In this document: one piece after another, positions 1-9,106 of the stretch
Numbering within the stretch: position 1 is the stretch's first letter
Layout: each line of letters opens with the position of its first letter
NCBI GenBank assembly: GCA_020436935.1
Contig: JAGQWX010000015.1
Location: 1-64,000, forward strand
DNA length: 64,000 nucleotides
Origin: Saprospiraceae bacterium
GTDB lineage: Bacteria > Bacteroidota > Bacteroidia > Chitinophagales > Saprospiraceae
Direction: 5' to 3'
Position numbers and translations under genes: made by a program
Notes under the pieces: generated by a model
What the model saw: the letters and a program-made list of their open reading frames with translations, nothing else
What the model was told of the DNA's origin: nothing
Databases searched by the model: none

Positions 1-38
1 TAATCAATTTATTATGATACCTTTTTCAAAAAGTCGTG

Positions 39-46
39 CAAAGGTA
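39..46 (-). promoter_or_regulatory. candidate -7 box downstream of rpsC
   Basis: The plus strand reads CAAAGGTA, which on the minus strand is TACCTTTG, followed by C as in the boxes ahead of rpsL and rpsJ. It lies between the end of rpsC and the left window edge, so it could drive the rest of the S10 operon (rplP onwards). I see no convincing -33 TTTG 19-21 bases upstream; that stretch lies at the end of rpsC. Treat as a weak internal promoter. Confidence 0.3.
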
Positions 47-65
47 CAACTTTTCTCAGAATTTA

Positions 66-797
66 TTATCTTTTTCTTCTTTTACCTTGCTGGTTGCCTC
101 TCTGGTTGTTGTTGCTGTTTCCACCGCCTGCGCTCTTCAACTCTACACCAACATTTGGAGACAAATCTCTCTTACCAAGAACTTCACCTTTACAGATCCA
201 TACCTTGATACCAATCAATCCATAAACTGTCAAAGCCTCACTCAATGCATAATCAATATCAGCTCTGAAAGTGTGCAACGGAGTTCTTCCATCCTTGTAC
301 TCTTCAGTTCTAGCCATATCAGCACCATTCAAACGGCCGCTGATTCTGACTTTGATACCTTCAGCACCAGCTCTCATTGAAGACTGGATTGCCATTTTGA
401 TTGCTCTTCTGTAATTGATACGAGATTCAATCTGCTTGGCAACTGTTTCTCCGACAATAGCTGCATCCAATTCAGGCTTACGGATCTCGACGATATTGAT
501 TTGTACATCTTTACCAGTCAATTTCTTGAGCTCTTCCTTGATCTTATCTACTTCCTGACCACCCTTACCAATGATGATACCAGGTCTTGAAGTATTGATC
601 GTGACGGTAACTCTTTTGAGGGTTCTTTCTATAATGATTTTAGAAATTCCGCCCTTGGAGATCCTAAGATTCAAATAGTTTCTGATTTTTTCATCTTCAA
701 CTACCTTCTCAGCAAAGTCCTTACCACCGTACCAGTTAGAGTCCCATCCTTTGATGATCCCAAGTCTGTTGCCTATTGGATTTGTCTTTTGACCCAT
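66..797 (-). CDS. rpsC: 30S ribosomal protein S3
   Basis: Small-subunit head protein that lines the mRNA entry channel. The 243-residue product starts MGQKTNPIG as S3 does. It has a type II KH domain whose GIIIGKGG loop is at residues 73-80, followed by the S3 C-terminal domain. The last ~25 residues are a low-complexity Asn/Gln/Lys/Arg tail, a lineage-specific extension. It is the last complete gene of the S10 operon in this window, 29 bases after rplV; rplP and the rest should follow beyond the left edge. Identification is certain. Confidence 0.98.
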   Translation of the reverse strand: MGQKTNPIGNRLGIIKGWDSNWYGGKDFAEKVVEDEKIRNYLNLRISKGGISKIIIERTLKRVTVTINTSRPGIIIGKGGQEVDKIKEELKKLTGKDVQINIVEIRKPELDAAIVGETVAKQIESRINYRRAIKMAIQSSMRAGAEGIKVRISGRLNGADMARTEEYKDGRTPLHTFRADIDYALSEALTVYGLIGIKVWICKGEVLGKRDLSPNVGVELKSAGGGNSNNNQRGNQQGKRRKR

Positions 798-826
798 GGA
801 TTTATACTTTATAAAATTTTTCTAAA

Positions 827-1168
827 TTATTTGCTGTCAACAACAATAGTGATGTGATTCATTCTCTTTCTGATTCTGTGAGCTCTACCGTGCGGAGCAG
901 GTTGAAATCTCTTCAACATCTGACCACCGTCAACAAATACAGTCTTCACTACCAAACCATTGGATTCAGGACTCTCACCTTCATTCTTGTTTTCCCAGTT
1001 TGAGATAGCAGAACGCAAAACCTTCTCTACCCAAATTGATCCTTCTCCTTTAGAGAACTTAAGAATATTGAGTGCCTGATACACATCCTTGCCTCTAATA
1101 TTATCTACCACAAGTCTCATCTTTCTAGGAGACATCGGGCAGTTTTTTAACTTAGCAACAGCTTCCAT
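827..1168 (-). CDS. rplV: 50S ribosomal protein L22
   Basis: Large-subunit protein whose beta-hairpin reaches into the peptide exit tunnel. The 113-residue product contains the family pattern [15 protein letters not shown] near residues 13-27 and the C-terminal hairpin with [16 protein letters not shown] around residues 86-101. No insertion or deletion is evident in the hairpin loop where macrolide-resistance changes occur. It sits between rpsS (32 bases upstream) and rpsC (29 bases downstream) as in the standard S10 operon. Confidence 0.98.
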   Translation of the reverse strand: MEAVAKLKNCPMSPRKMRLVVDNIRGKDVYQALNILKFSKGEGSIWVEKVLRSAISNWENKNEGESPESNGLVVKTVFVDGGQMLKRFQPAPHGRAHRIRKRMNHITIVVDSK

Positions 1169-1200
1169 ATCTTACTTTTTGTCTAAGATTTAATACTAAA

Positions 1201-1464
1201 TTATCTATTACCTGAGTGGCCTTTAAACGTTCTCGTTGGTGCGAATTCACCCAACTTATGACCAACCATATTCTCTGTAACATACACGGGGATAAATGCT
1301 TTACCGTTGTGTACTGCTATCGTAAGTCCTACCATGTCAGGAATAATCATTGAAGATCTTGACCATGTCTTGATCACTGCGTTTTTTCCTGATTCTTTGG
1401 TCTTAGCTACTTTTTCAAGTAGTTTGTGGAATACGTATGGACCCTTTTTTATTGATCTAGCCAT
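1201..1464 (-). CDS. rpsS: 30S ribosomal protein S19
   Basis: Small-subunit head protein that forms a complex with S13 and contacts the A-site tRNA region. The 87-residue product begins [11 protein letters not shown] and has the family blocks [36 protein letters not shown] and the ending TFKGHSGNR. Length is typical for the family. Position between rplB (11 bases) and rplV matches the conserved operon order. Confidence 0.98.
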   Translation of the reverse strand: MARSIKKGPYVFHKLLEKVAKTKESGKNAVIKTWSRSSMIIPDMVGLTIAVHNGKAFIPVYVTENMVGHKLGEFAPTRTFKGHSGNR

Positions 1465-1475
1465 TGCGTAACAGA

Positions 1476-2309
1476 TTATTTATTTTTTGATTTTCTTCTA
1501 CTAATAATGTGCTTGTTAGAAGCCTTGTTGACATTTCTTGTCTTTTGACCCTTAGCCATGATACCTGTTCTTGACACTGGGTGACCTCCTGAAGCTCTAC
1601 CTTCACCACCTCCCATTGGGTGATCTACAGGGTTCATCGCAACACCTCTTGTACGAGGTCTCTTGCCAACCCATCTCTTTCTACCTGCCTTACCAAAAAC
1701 AGTTTGTCCGTGGTCAGGGTTAGATACAACACCAATGGTAGCCTTACAAGTCAACAATATTCTCCTTACCTCACTTGAAGGCAATTTGATTACAGCATAT
1801 TTTTCTTCTCTACCAGTGAGGATACCATAGTTACCGGCACTTCTGGCCAACTGAGCACCTCTTCCAGGAGTCATTTCTATCGCGTGGATTGAAGAACCCA
1901 GAGGAATTTCACTGAGGTACAATGAATTTCCAATATCCGGAGTTGCACCTTTACCACTCATTACAGTGGCACCAACTTTGATTTTGTCAGGAGCAAGAAT
2001 ATATCTCTTCTCTCCATCAGTGTACTCAATCAAAGCGATAAATGCAGATCTGTTTGGATCGTATTCAATTGTCGCAACAGTACCCTTTACACCTTCTTTG
2101 TTTCTCTTAAAGTCGATGATTCTGTACTTTCTTTTGTGACCACCACCAATCTGTCTCATTGAACGACGGCCCTGGTTGTTTCTACCACCAGATTTTGATA
2201 TACCTACAACCAATGACTTCTCAGGCTTATCAGTAGTAATTTCTTCAAAAGCATTACCTACTCTGAATCTTGTGCCCGGTGTAACTGGTTTAAATTTCTT
2301 AATTGCCAT
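1476..2309 (-). CDS. rplB: 50S ribosomal protein L2
   Basis: Core large-subunit protein needed for subunit association and close to the peptidyl-transferase centre. The 277-residue product has the L2 landmarks: [22 protein letters not shown] at about residues 42-63, the [11 protein letters not shown] block, and the C-terminal loop [20 protein letters not shown] with the conserved functional His. Start [14 protein letters not shown] is usual for Bacteroidota. The gene lies 11 bases before rpsS and 20 bases after rplW. Confidence 0.98.
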   Translation of the reverse strand: MAIKKFKPVTPGTRFRVGNAFEEITTDKPEKSLVVGISKSGGRNNQGRRSMRQIGGGHKRKYRIIDFKRNKEGVKGTVATIEYDPNRSAFIALIEYTDGEKRYILAPDKIKVGATVMSGKGATPDIGNSLYLSEIPLGSSIHAIEMTPGRGAQLARSAGNYGILTGREEKYAVIKLPSSEVRRILLTCKATIGVVSNPDHGQTVFGKAGRKRWVGKRPRTRGVAMNPVDHPMGGGEGRASGGHPVSRTGIMAKGQKTRNVNKASNKHIISRRKSKNK

Positions 2310-2329
2310 AACTATATTGTTAAATGTTA

Positions 2330-2632
2330 TTAAGCTTCTGAACCATAAATATCAAGCTGATCTCCTTCTGCAAGGGTAACAATCGCCTTTTTGAAAGGGC
2401 TGATTCTACCTTTGGACATGCCTGATCTTGTATTTCTAACTTTGACTTTACCCGGCATTACCGCAGTGTTCACATCAACGATGGTTACACTAGGGAAAAG
2501 CTTAGCCAAAGCCTTCTCAATTTCTATCTTGTTGGCTTTTTTGTCCACAACGAAAGTGTACTTGCCACTCTTTGTAGAGAGTTTGTCTGCTTTTTCAGAC
2601 AATACCGGCTTAATGATAATTTCTCTTGCCAT
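2330..2632 (-). CDS. rplW: 50S ribosomal protein L23
   Basis: Exit-tunnel rim protein that provides a docking site for trigger factor and SRP. The 100-residue product reads [15 protein letters not shown] at the N-terminus and contains [19 protein letters not shown], the standard L23 core, with the flexible loop [18 protein letters not shown]. It begins 7 bases after rplD ends and ends 20 bases before rplB. Length is normal for the family. Confidence 0.97.
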   Translation of the reverse strand: MAREIIIKPVLSEKADKLSTKSGKYTFVVDKKANKIEIEKALAKLFPSVTIVDVNTAVMPGKVKVRNTRSGMSKGRISPFKKAIVTLAEGDQLDIYGSEA

Positions 2633-2639
2633 CTCTATA

Positions 2640-3251
2640 TTAGTTTAACTTTCCCAATGAACTCTCAAAAAAGAGAATTGTGTTGGTCTTCAACAATTCA
2701 TATGTATTCAGGTCTTTCACGTTGACCGCACCTGTACCCGGGATGTTTCTTGCTGACAAGTAAACATTGTTGTCATAATCTGGCAATACTACCAATGACT
2801 TACCCTGGATGCCCAAGCTGTTGATAACTTCAACGAACTTCTTGGTCTTAGGAGCGTCGAATGTAAAATCCTCAACTACTTTTATACTACCATTGGCAGC
2901 TTTGCTAGAAAGTGCTGACAATCTGGCCAATCTTTTAACCTTCTTATTCAAGAAGATCTCATAAGTTCTCGGTCTTGGACCGAAAACGGTACCACCACCT
3001 TTAAACAATGGAGACTTCAATGAACCAGCTCTGGCGCCACCTGTACCCTTTTGTCTTTTGAACTTCTTGGTAGTTCTTGCAACTTCCCACTTTTCCTTAG
3101 TCTTGTGCGTACCTTGTCTTTGAGCAGCCTGATATTGCTTTACAGCAAGGTATACTGCGTGCTCATTGGGTGTAATTCCGAAGATGTCCTCAGGTAGTTC
3201 AACAAATCTACCGGTAGATCCTCCACTAATATTCAATACTTCTAATTTCAT
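2640..3251 (-). CDS. rplD: 50S ribosomal protein L4
   Basis: Large-subunit protein with an extended loop lining the exit tunnel; in Escherichia coli it is also the autogenous repressor of the S10 operon. The 203-residue product has the loop KRQKGTGGARAGSLKSPLFKGGG around residues 69-91 and the C-terminal globular domain with NIPGTGAVNVKDLNTYELL. No in-frame lesions. Located 8 bases after rplC. Whether L4 autoregulates this operon cannot be told from the sequence. Confidence 0.97.
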   Translation of the reverse strand: MKLEVLNISGGSTGRFVELPEDIFGITPNEHAVYLAVKQYQAAQRQGTHKTKEKWEVARTTKKFKRQKGTGGARAGSLKSPLFKGGGTVFGPRPRTYEIFLNKKVKRLARLSALSSKAANGSIKVVEDFTFDAPKTKKFVEVINSLGIQGKSLVVLPDYDNNVYLSARNIPGTGAVNVKDLNTYELLKTNTILFFESSLGKLN

Positions 3252-3259
3252 GGTACCGA

Positions 3260-3880
3260 CTATTTTTCAATGATTACAAAAGATCCATTGTGACCTGGTA
3301 CGGCACCTTTGACAAGAATCAGATTCTTTTCAGGTAATACCTTCACAATCTTTAGGTTTTTAACTTTCACAGCGTCGCCACCCATTCTACCAGCCATTCT
3401 GAGACCTTTCGCTACTTTTGAAGGCCATGCAGACGCACCGATAGAACCCGGAGCTCTCAATCTGTTGTGCTGACCGTGAGTAGCATCTCCAACACCGCTA
3501 AAGCCGTGTCTTTTAACAACACCCTGGAAGCCTTTTCCTTTAGAAATACCAACAGCGCTGATTTTATCACCTACGTTGAATACTTCTTCAATAGAAATAG
3601 AATCTCCCAATTGCTTCTCGATGCCAAAGTTTCTGAACTCAACTACTTTCTTTTTAGGAGAAGTAGAAGCCTTTTCGAAATGGCCTTTCAAAGACTGTGT
3701 AGTACTTTTTTCTCTTTTTTCAAAAGCTGCAACCTGAAGGGCATTGTACCCGTCGGTGTCAACAGTTTTTACTTGAGTCACTACATTTGGCTGAGCCTCA
3801 ATAACTGTGCAGGCGATATTAACACCAGCTTCGTTAAATATGCTGGTCATGCCTACCTTTCTACCAATTAAACCATTCAT
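3260..3880 (-). CDS. rplC: 50S ribosomal protein L3
   Basis: Early-assembly large-subunit protein near the peptidyl-transferase centre. The 206-residue product starts [15 protein letters not shown] and contains the signature [22 protein letters not shown] near residues 116-137 with the central extension ending [16 protein letters not shown]. It is separated from rpsJ by an 82-base gap, the largest inside this operon, which contains a short GC-richer stretch that could fold but shows no clear terminator. Confidence 0.97.
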   Translation of the reverse strand: MNGLIGRKVGMTSIFNEAGVNIACTVIEAQPNVVTQVKTVDTDGYNALQVAAFEKREKSTTQSLKGHFEKASTSPKKKVVEFRNFGIEKQLGDSISIEEVFNVGDKISAVGISKGKGFQGVVKRHGFSGVGDATHGQHNRLRAPGSIGASAWPSKVAKGLRMAGRMGGDAVKVKNLKIVKVLPEKNLILVKGAVPGHNGSFVIIEK

Positions 3881-3962
3881 TAGTTTAGTGTTATGGCGTA
3901 ATATTTTGGAGTGGAAACACCTGGTCTCCGCCCTAAAACAAAATTCTTAAATAATAAAATTC

Positions 3963-4271
3963 TTAACTAAGTTTGACCTGGATGTCAACGCCACTAGGAA
4001 GCTCTAGTTTAGACAAAGCGTCCACCGTCTTCTGTGTTGGCGTGAAAATCTCGATCAACCTTTTGTGGGTTCGTAGTTGAAACTGCTCACGAGATTTTTT
4101 ATTTACGTGCGGAGAACGCAAGACTGTAAATGTGTCTTTCTCTGTGGGCAGCGGAATCGGACCGGATACTACGGCCCCACTATTTTTAACCGTCTTAACG
4201 ATCTTCTCGGTACTTTTATCAACGAGATTGTGATCGTAAGAACAAAGTTTAATTCTAATTTTTTGATTCAT
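3963..4271 (-). CDS. rpsJ: 30S ribosomal protein S10
   Basis: Small-subunit head protein, which in many bacteria also acts as NusE in antitermination. The 102-residue product has the S10 blocks [53 protein letters not shown] and ends with [12 protein letters not shown]. First gene of the S10 unit; a strong Bacteroidota promoter lies 26-57 bases upstream of its start. The mRNA leader would be only about 20 bases. Confidence 0.98.
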   Translation of the reverse strand: MNQKIRIKLCSYDHNLVDKSTEKIVKTVKNSGAVVSGPIPLPTEKDTFTVLRSPHVNKKSREQFQLRTHKRLIEIFTPTQKTVDALSKLELPSGVDIQVKLS

Positions 4272-4296
4272 GCTCCTGTTATCTTAAAAGAGGCCG

Positions 4297-4328
4297 CAAA
4301 GGTACCTCATAGTTTTTTAATTACCAAA
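4297..4328 (-). promoter_or_regulatory. promoter of the S10 operon
   Basis: On the minus strand a -33 TTTG (plus-strand CAAA at 4325-4328) is followed after 20 bases by the -7 box TACCTTTG (plus-strand CAAAGGTA at 4297-4304). This matches the Bacteroidota sigma-ABfr consensus in sequence and spacing and lies in the fusA-rpsJ gap, so rpsJ and downstream genes form their own transcription unit. The predicted start of transcription is near 4290. Confidence 0.8.
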
Positions 4329-4337
4329 TAATTTATC

Positions 4338-6473
4338 CTAAACTTTTAAAGAACCTTTAGATTTTGCAATCACTTCGTCAGCAACACCTTTAGGTGCCGG
4401 TGCGTAGTGTGAGAATTCCATTGAACTGCTCGCCCTACCTGAAGTCAAAGTTCTCAATTGAGTTACATAACCAAACATTTCTGCCAAAGGAACCTCAGCT
4501 GAGATTACAATTGCACCTCCTGTTTTGGTTTCCTGATTTTTAGGAAGACCTCTTCTTCTGTTCAAGTCACCAATTACAGAACCAGTATACTCTTCAGGAG
4601 TTACGATCTCTAACTTCATGATTGGTTCCATCAAAACTGGACCAGCCTTAACAGCAGCCTCTCTAAAACCTTCCTTAGCACAAAGTTCGAATGCCAATGG
4701 CTTAGAGTCCACTGCGTGGGTCTGACCATCATAGATTCTTACTTTCATACTGTCGATGTTGTAACCTGCAAGGATACCGTTATCCATCATTGAATTGAAT
4801 CCTTTGATGATCGCAGGATGGTATTCTTTTGGAATAGATCCTCCGAAGATATCGTTTACAAACTGCATCTTGGTCTTACCTGACTTGAAGTCTTCGCTTT
4901 CGAGGAAAGCCTCATCAGCAGGTCCGATTTCGAATGACATCTGAGCGAACAAACCTGAACCACCCGACTGCTTTTTCAATCTTTCGGTGTGATCAACAGT
5001 TTTGGTCAAAGCTTCTTTATAGTTTACCTGAGGAGCACCTTCTGTCACCTCAACTTTAAATTCTCTTCTCAAACGATCGACAATGATTTCCAGGTGAAGC
5101 TCTCCCATTCCTGAGATAACTGTCTGGTTGGTGTCTTCGTCGTATTTTACTTTGAAAGTTGGATCTTCCTCTGCAAGTTTTGCAAGGGCCATACCCAACT
5201 TATCCAAATCTTTCTGACTCTTAGGCTCAACAGCAACACCGATCACTGGATCTGGGAATACCATTGACTCAAGAATGATTGGATTCGCTTCATCACAAAG
5301 TGTATCACCTGTTCTGATGTCCTTAAAACCAACACCTGCAGCAATATCACCCGCCTCAACTCTGTCGATTGGGTTTTGCTTGTTGGCGTGCATCTGGTAC
5401 AAACGTGAAATCCTTTCTTTGCTGTCTGATCTTGTGTTCAATACATATGAACCTGCGTCAAGAGCACCAGAATATACCCTCATAAATGCAAGTCTACCTA
5501 CATAAGGGTCAGTTGCAATTTTGAAAGCCAAAGCTGCGAAAGGTTCTTTGTTGTCCGCTTTTCTGACTACTTCCTGATCATTCTTAGGGTTGGTACCTTT
5601 AACTGGTGGAACGTCAACCGGGCTTGGCAAATATGCACAAACTGCATCAAGAACTGCCTGAACACCTTTGTTTTTGAAAGCAGAACCACACATCATAGGA
5701 ACAAATTTGCTGTCGCAAACTGCACCCCTTACTGCTGCTCTGATTTCTTCCGCGTCGATGCTTTCTGGATCTTCGAAATATTTTTCCAACAAAGACTCGT
5801 CATATTCTGCTACTGCTTCGAGCAATTTTTCTCTCCACTCAGCAACTGTATCAACAAGATCGCCAGGAATAGGAACTTCAGTAAAGGTCATACCTTTATC
5901 ATCCTCGTTCCATACCATACCCTTACCTGTGATAAGGTCAACGACACCTTTGAATCTTTCTTCTTCACCAATTGGAATCTGCAAAGGAATAGCCTTTGAA
6001 CCCAATTTCTCTTCAACGTCTTTTACAACTTCATAGAAGTTAGCACCTGAACGGTCCATTTTGTTGACGAAACCGATTCTAGGAACTTTATAGTTGTCTG
6101 CAAGTCTCCAGTTGGTCTCAGACTGAGGCTCAACACCAGATACCGCGCAGAAAAGGAATACAAGACCATCCAATACCCTCAAAGATCTGTTTACCTCAAC
6201 AGTGAAGTCAACGTGACCCGGAGTATCGATGATGTTGAGTGCATAGTCCTGCTCTTTATAGTTCCATGCTGCTTTAGTAGCTGCAGAAGTGATGGTAATA
6301 CCTCTCTCCTGCTCCTGCTCCATCCAGTCCATGGTAGCTGCACCATCGTGTACCTCACCAATTTTGTGGCTGATACCCGTATAATATAGAATACGCTCAG
6401 TGGTAGTTGTCTTACCCGCATCAATGTGGGCAGCAATACCTATGTTTCTGGTAAACTTTAAGTCTTTTGCCAT
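4338..6473 (-). CDS. fusA: elongation factor G
   Basis: Ribosomal translocase GTPase. The 711-residue product has G1 AHIDAGKTT at residues 15-23, G3 DTPGHVD at 84-90 and G4 NKMD at 138-141, followed by domains II to V of normal length, ending in the domain IV/V region with [19 protein letters not shown]. It follows rpsG by 31 bases in the str operon. A tuf gene, which follows fusA in many bacteria, is absent here; rpsJ comes next. The sequence looks like the housekeeping EF-G rather than an EF-G2 paralogue. Confidence 0.98.
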   Translation of the reverse strand: MAKDLKFTRNIGIAAHIDAGKTTTTERILYYTGISHKIGEVHDGAATMDWMEQEQERGITITSAATKAAWNYKEQDYALNIIDTPGHVDFTVEVNRSLRVLDGLVFLFCAVSGVEPQSETNWRLADNYKVPRIGFVNKMDRSGANFYEVVKDVEEKLGSKAIPLQIPIGEEERFKGVVDLITGKGMVWNEDDKGMTFTEVPIPGDLVDTVAEWREKLLEAVAEYDESLLEKYFEDPESIDAEEIRAAVRGAVCDSKFVPMMCGSAFKNKGVQAVLDAVCAYLPSPVDVPPVKGTNPKNDQEVVRKADNKEPFAALAFKIATDPYVGRLAFMRVYSGALDAGSYVLNTRSDSKERISRLYQMHANKQNPIDRVEAGDIAAGVGFKDIRTGDTLCDEANPIILESMVFPDPVIGVAVEPKSQKDLDKLGMALAKLAEEDPTFKVKYDEDTNQTVISGMGELHLEIIVDRLRREFKVEVTEGAPQVNYKEALTKTVDHTERLKKQSGGSGLFAQMSFEIGPADEAFLESEDFKSGKTKMQFVNDIFGGSIPKEYHPAIIKGFNSMMDNGILAGYNIDSMKVRIYDGQTHAVDSKPLAFELCAKEGFREAAVKAGPVLMEPIMKLEIVTPEEYTGSVIGDLNRRRGLPKNQETKTGGAIVISAEVPLAEMFGYVTQLRTLTSGRASSSMEFSHYAPAPKGVADEVIAKSKGSLKV

Positions 6474-6504
6474 TATAATTTATAATTAAGCTTGATTTGA
6501 AAAA

Positions 6505-6969
6505 TTATCTGAAGTGAGCAAATGCTCTGTTGGCCTCAGCCATTCTGTGCGTGTCTTCCTTCCTTTTTACAGAAGCGCCTTCGCCCTTGCTAGCTGCGAT
6601 CAACTCAGCGGTAAGCTTTTCTGCCATACCTTTACCACTTCTCTCTCTTGCAAATCTGATCAGCCATTTCATACCGATAGAAACCCTTCTTTCAGCTCTG
6701 ATTTCTGTTGGTATCTGGAATGTTGCTCCACCAATTCTTCTACTTCTTACCTCTACATTTGGCATTGCATTTTCTAGAGCTCTTGCCCAAATGTCGTGTG
6801 GATTGTCGCCTGTTCTTTCCTGAATTCTATCCATGGCTGTGTAGAAAATTTCAAAAGCAGTGCTTTTTTTACCTTCCCACATCATGTTGTTCACAAACTG
6901 CGTTACCATTGGATCACTAAATCTTGGATCCGGTTGAAGAACTCGCTTTTTTGGCTTCCTTTTCCTCAT
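6505..6969 (-). CDS. rpsG: 30S ribosomal protein S7
   Basis: Small-subunit head assembly protein that contacts the E-site. The 154-residue product starts MRKRKPKKRVLQPDPRF and has the family patterns NMMWEGKKSTAF, ENAMPNVEVRSRRIGGATFQIP and RMAEANRAFAHFR at the end. It lies 45 bases after rpsL and 31 before fusA, the standard str operon order. Length is normal. Confidence 0.98.
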   Translation of the reverse strand: MRKRKPKKRVLQPDPRFSDPMVTQFVNNMMWEGKKSTAFEIFYTAMDRIQERTGDNPHDIWARALENAMPNVEVRSRRIGGATFQIPTEIRAERRVSIGMKWLIRFARERSGKGMAEKLTAELIAASKGEGASVKRKEDTHRMAEANRAFAHFR

Positions 6970-7014
6970 TTTATCGCTTATTAATTATATTATATCTTAA
7001 ATAATGAATATGTC

Positions 7015-7386
7015 TTATTTCGGTCTCTTAGTACCGTATCTTGACCTTGACTGCTTTCTGTTGTTCACTCCTGCAGTATCAAGTGCTCCCCTCACTATGG
7101 TGTATCTTACACCGGGAAGATCTTTTACCCTACCACCTCTTACGAGTACAATAGAGTGCTCCTGAAGATTGTGACCTTCACCAGGGATGTAGGCAATTAC
7201 CTCAATCTGATTGGTCAATCTAACCTTAGCAACCTTTCTCAATGCTGAGTTTGGTTTCTTAGGAGTAGTTGTGTAAACTCTCGTACATACACCTCTTTTC
7301 TGAGGACATGCATCGAGTGCTCTTGATTTTGATTTAGCTACAACCTGAGCTCTTCCTTTTCTTACTAATTGATTGATAGTTGGCAT
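7015..7386 (-). CDS. rpsL: 30S ribosomal protein S12
   Basis: Decoding-centre protein of the small subunit. The 123-residue product contains the [19 protein letters not shown] block with the lysine pair at residues 43-44, and [12 protein letters not shown] near residue 88. These positions, where streptomycin-resistance mutations arise, carry the wild-type residues. First gene of the str operon, with a promoter 62-92 bases upstream of the start. Confidence 0.98.
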   Translation of the reverse strand: MPTINQLVRKGRAQVVAKSKSRALDACPQKRGVCTRVYTTTPKKPNSALRKVAKVRLTNQIEVIAYIPGEGHNLQEHSIVLVRGGRVKDLPGVRYTIVRGALDTAGVNNRKQSRSRYGTKRPK

Positions 7387-7447
7387 TTATCTATCTTTTT
7401 ATTCCTTAATATTCAATGATTTAGATACCCTTTGAAAAAAGAGAACG

Positions 7448-7477
7448 CAAAGGTAATACTATTTTTCAAATATTCAA
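7448..7477 (-). promoter_or_regulatory. promoter of the str operon (rpsL)
   Basis: Minus-strand -7 box TACCTTTG (plus-strand CAAAGGTA, 7448-7455) with TTG 19 bases upstream (plus-strand CAA, 7475-7477). Sequence and spacing fit the Bacteroidota consensus, and the box is identical to that of the S10 operon, including the following C. The predicted leader is about 55 bases. Confidence 0.7.
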
Positions 7478-7672
7478 CAATTTAGTATTGATTTTGAATG
7501 AAATATGTTGAACAGCCAAAGGATCAGAAGCCATTTACTGAGCTCAAAATTTAATGCCAAGACCAATTGTTTTACAACTGTCTGAATATCAATTTTTTAA
7601 ATATATTTGGAAGTTCTATTGGCCTTGTTTTCAATCTTTTATTGCACAAATTTTCTGTATCATTGCCCCAAC

Positions 7673-7712
7673 TTTTTAACAAATATTTTATGATCTAAGC
7701 TGTTGTTAAAAA
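7673..7712. repeat. 10-base perfect inverted repeat
   Basis: TTTTTAACAA at 7673-7682 is exactly complementary to TTGTTAAAAA at 7703-7712, with a 20-base spacer. It lies in the rpsL/GNAT spacer, 70 bases before the -7 box of the latter. It could be a cruciform or protein-binding site; AT-richness limits confidence that it is functional. Confidence 0.5.
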
Positions 7713-7776
7713 TCTGTATATTTTCACATTTGGAGTATTATTTAAACAAAAGCATGTTTTAAATAACTATTAAAGA

Positions 7777-7784
7777 TAGATTTG
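7777..7784 (+). promoter_or_regulatory. candidate -7 box for the GNAT gene
   Basis: TAGATTTG matches TAnnTTTG and is followed by C; it lies 23 bases before the start codon. The expected -33 position carries a TGTTTT-like sequence rather than TTTG, so only half of the promoter is recognisable. Confidence 0.4.
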
Positions 7785-7807
7785 CACATTATTCAAAAAA
7801 TCTAGAT

Positions 7808-8260
7808 ATGCAATCATTTGTCATCAGAAAAGCAGAAATCGTAGACATTCCAGGCATCATGTCTCTGGTAAGAGAATTGGCCATCCATGTCAATCACGAA
7901 GATGAATTTACAGCTAAGGAAAAGGATTACGAAGAGGCTTTTGAGTCCGGCATGATCAAAGCACTTGTCGCTATAGATCCTGAGACCAATAAATGTGCAG
8001 GAATGTGTTTTGGCTTTCTCAACTTTTCTACATGGAAAGGAAAGATAATGTACCTCGAAGATTTTGTGGTGAGTAAGGAATATCGAAGATCAGGATTGGG
8101 ACAACAACTGTTCGACAGCTTTATCGCATACTCAAAGACTTTTGACTGCAAATTACTCAAGTGGCAATTGTATGAATGGAATGAGGTAGCGCATGCCTTT
8201 TACGTCAAGAATAATGCGATATTTGAGGGTGAATTGCTCAATGCCCGTATATATCTTTAA
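7808..8260 (+). CDS. GNAT family N-acetyltransferase
   Basis: Acetyl-CoA-dependent acetyltransferase of unknown substrate. The 150-residue product is one GNAT domain: the central strand MYLEDFVVSKEYR leads into the acetyl-CoA pyrophosphate loop RRSGLGQQLF (about residues 95-104), and the C-terminal part EWNEVAHAFYVKNNAIFEGE is typical of the fold. The overall pattern resembles diamine/polyamine and small-amine acetyltransferases, but the substrate cannot be assigned. A DoxX-like gene follows after 9 bases, so the two are probably co-transcribed. Confidence 0.88.
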   Translation: MQSFVIRKAEIVDIPGIMSLVRELAIHVNHEDEFTAKEKDYEEAFESGMIKALVAIDPETNKCAGMCFGFLNFSTWKGKIMYLEDFVVSKEYRRSGLGQQLFDSFIAYSKTFDCKLLKWQLYEWNEVAHAFYVKNNAIFEGELLNARIYL

Positions 8261-8269
8261 ATACAAGTA

Positions 8270-8650
8270 ATGGATCCCATTGTTTTAAGACTGCTTTCTG
8301 CCCTAAAATACCTCTTACTGCTCGTTATTTGTGGGGGCTTTCTGGGAATAGGCATGCAGGAATTGGTGGGGGTTCCCTGGATTGTAGAGCAGTTTGAATA
8401 CTGGAAATTCCCGATCTGGACCATGTATGTGGTGGGCTTTATACAAGTGGTTGCTGCGATTCTAACCTTTTATCAACCTACAAGGATTTGGGGTTGTCTG
8501 ATTCTATTGGCGAACATGCTGGGTGCAATCGGAACACACATCTATGCTCAACAATATGACAGACTGAGTCCGCCCATCGTCCTGGCTTTGTTGATATTGT
8601 CTCTGATTTTTATCGAAAAAGTGCAAACATCTGAAAAAGAAAAGGGCTGA
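8270..8650 (+). CDS. DoxX-like four-helix membrane protein
   Basis: Small integral membrane protein of 126 residues with four predicted helices (about residues 8-30, 45-65, 70-92 and 103-120). The pattern GIGMQELVGVPWIVEQFEYWKFPIW, a Gly-rich first helix followed by a loop and FPxW, then a helix with LTFYQPTRIWGCLILLANMLGA, resembles the DoxX-like (DoxX_2) family. The biochemical role of such proteins is mostly unknown. The gene begins 9 bases after the acetyltransferase stop. Confidence 0.7.
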   Translation: MDPIVLRLLSALKYLLLLVICGGFLGIGMQELVGVPWIVEQFEYWKFPIWTMYVVGFIQVVAAILTFYQPTRIWGCLILLANMLGAIGTHIYAQQYDRLSPPIVLALLILSLIFIEKVQTSEKEKG

Positions 8651-8891
8651 TCGGTCAGATGTTTAATTCCAATTCTGTCCTTGAATCTCTGCTTTACAAG
8701 CTATCTCTATATAGGAAGTAAAGTTGGGGTACTACAGAAATACTTTCGAATACAAAATCAAACATCTAAATGGTTAAAAGTTGAAAACCATGTTTCTATT
8801 TCTTGTATACGCCTGAAAATGAAATACTTAGTTGTAGGTCTGAGATAAACAATGACTTTATCTGTGCCAAGAAATCAAAAAGGCGCTCAGC

Positions 8892-8954
8892 AAATTGTGT
8901 AAACGATTCAAAAAAAGTTTTACAAATGGAAACTTTTACTTCATTTACACAATT
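8892..8954. repeat. nested inverted repeat (11-base outer, 8-base inner arms)
   Basis: Outer arms AATTGTGTAAA (8893-8903) and TTTACACAATT (8944-8954) are perfectly complementary. Inside them AAAAGTTT (8913-8920) pairs with AAACTTTT (8930-8937) around a 9-base loop. Transcribed, the element would form a long two-stage hairpin; in DNA it is an extended palindrome. No T-tract follows, so it is not a simple terminator. Confidence 0.6.
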
Positions 8955-9024
8955 CTATGATTGAATTTGTATGAAGAAAGGAAGCAAAGTAATCCCATGA
9001 CTCACAGAAAATTAAGCTTTTATC

Positions 9025-9054
9025 TTGCATGATTGCTTTAAAAAATTACTTTTG
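9025..9054 (+). promoter_or_regulatory. promoter of the DUF2795 gene
   Basis: TTG (9025-9027) and TACTTTTG (9047-9054) separated by 19 bases, followed by C; a good fit to the Bacteroidota -33/-7 consensus. It gives a leader of about 45 bases before the ATG. Confidence 0.65.
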
Positions 9055-9106
9055 CAACAATTTTCTACCAGCTTTTTAAGGACAAAAAAATAACAAAGAA
9101 GTTAAT

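Larger units (their letters stand above)
7387..7807. other. 421-base intergenic region between divergent rpsL and GNAT genes
   Basis: AT-rich spacer without a credible gene. It contains the minus-strand rpsL promoter at its left end, a 10-base perfect inverted repeat at 7673-7712, and a candidate -7 box for the plus-strand acetyltransferase gene at 7777-7784. No tRNA or known riboswitch fold is recognisable by eye. Confidence 0.6.
8651..9106. other. 456-base intergenic region
   Basis: No ORF with coding character is visible. The right part contains a nested inverted repeat (8892-8954) and a promoter for the DUF2795 gene (9025-9054). The left part (8651-8890) holds nothing I recognise. A small RNA is possible but cannot be shown from sequence alone. 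Confidence 0.6.

Noticed and set aside
36-380. Plus-strand frames at the left edge
   Set aside because: They are antisense to rpsC, which is certain.
3881-3962. Possible leader structure between rpsJ and rplC
   Set aside because: Only short GGAG/CTCC pairing is visible; no conserved ribosomal-protein leader motif could be recognised.
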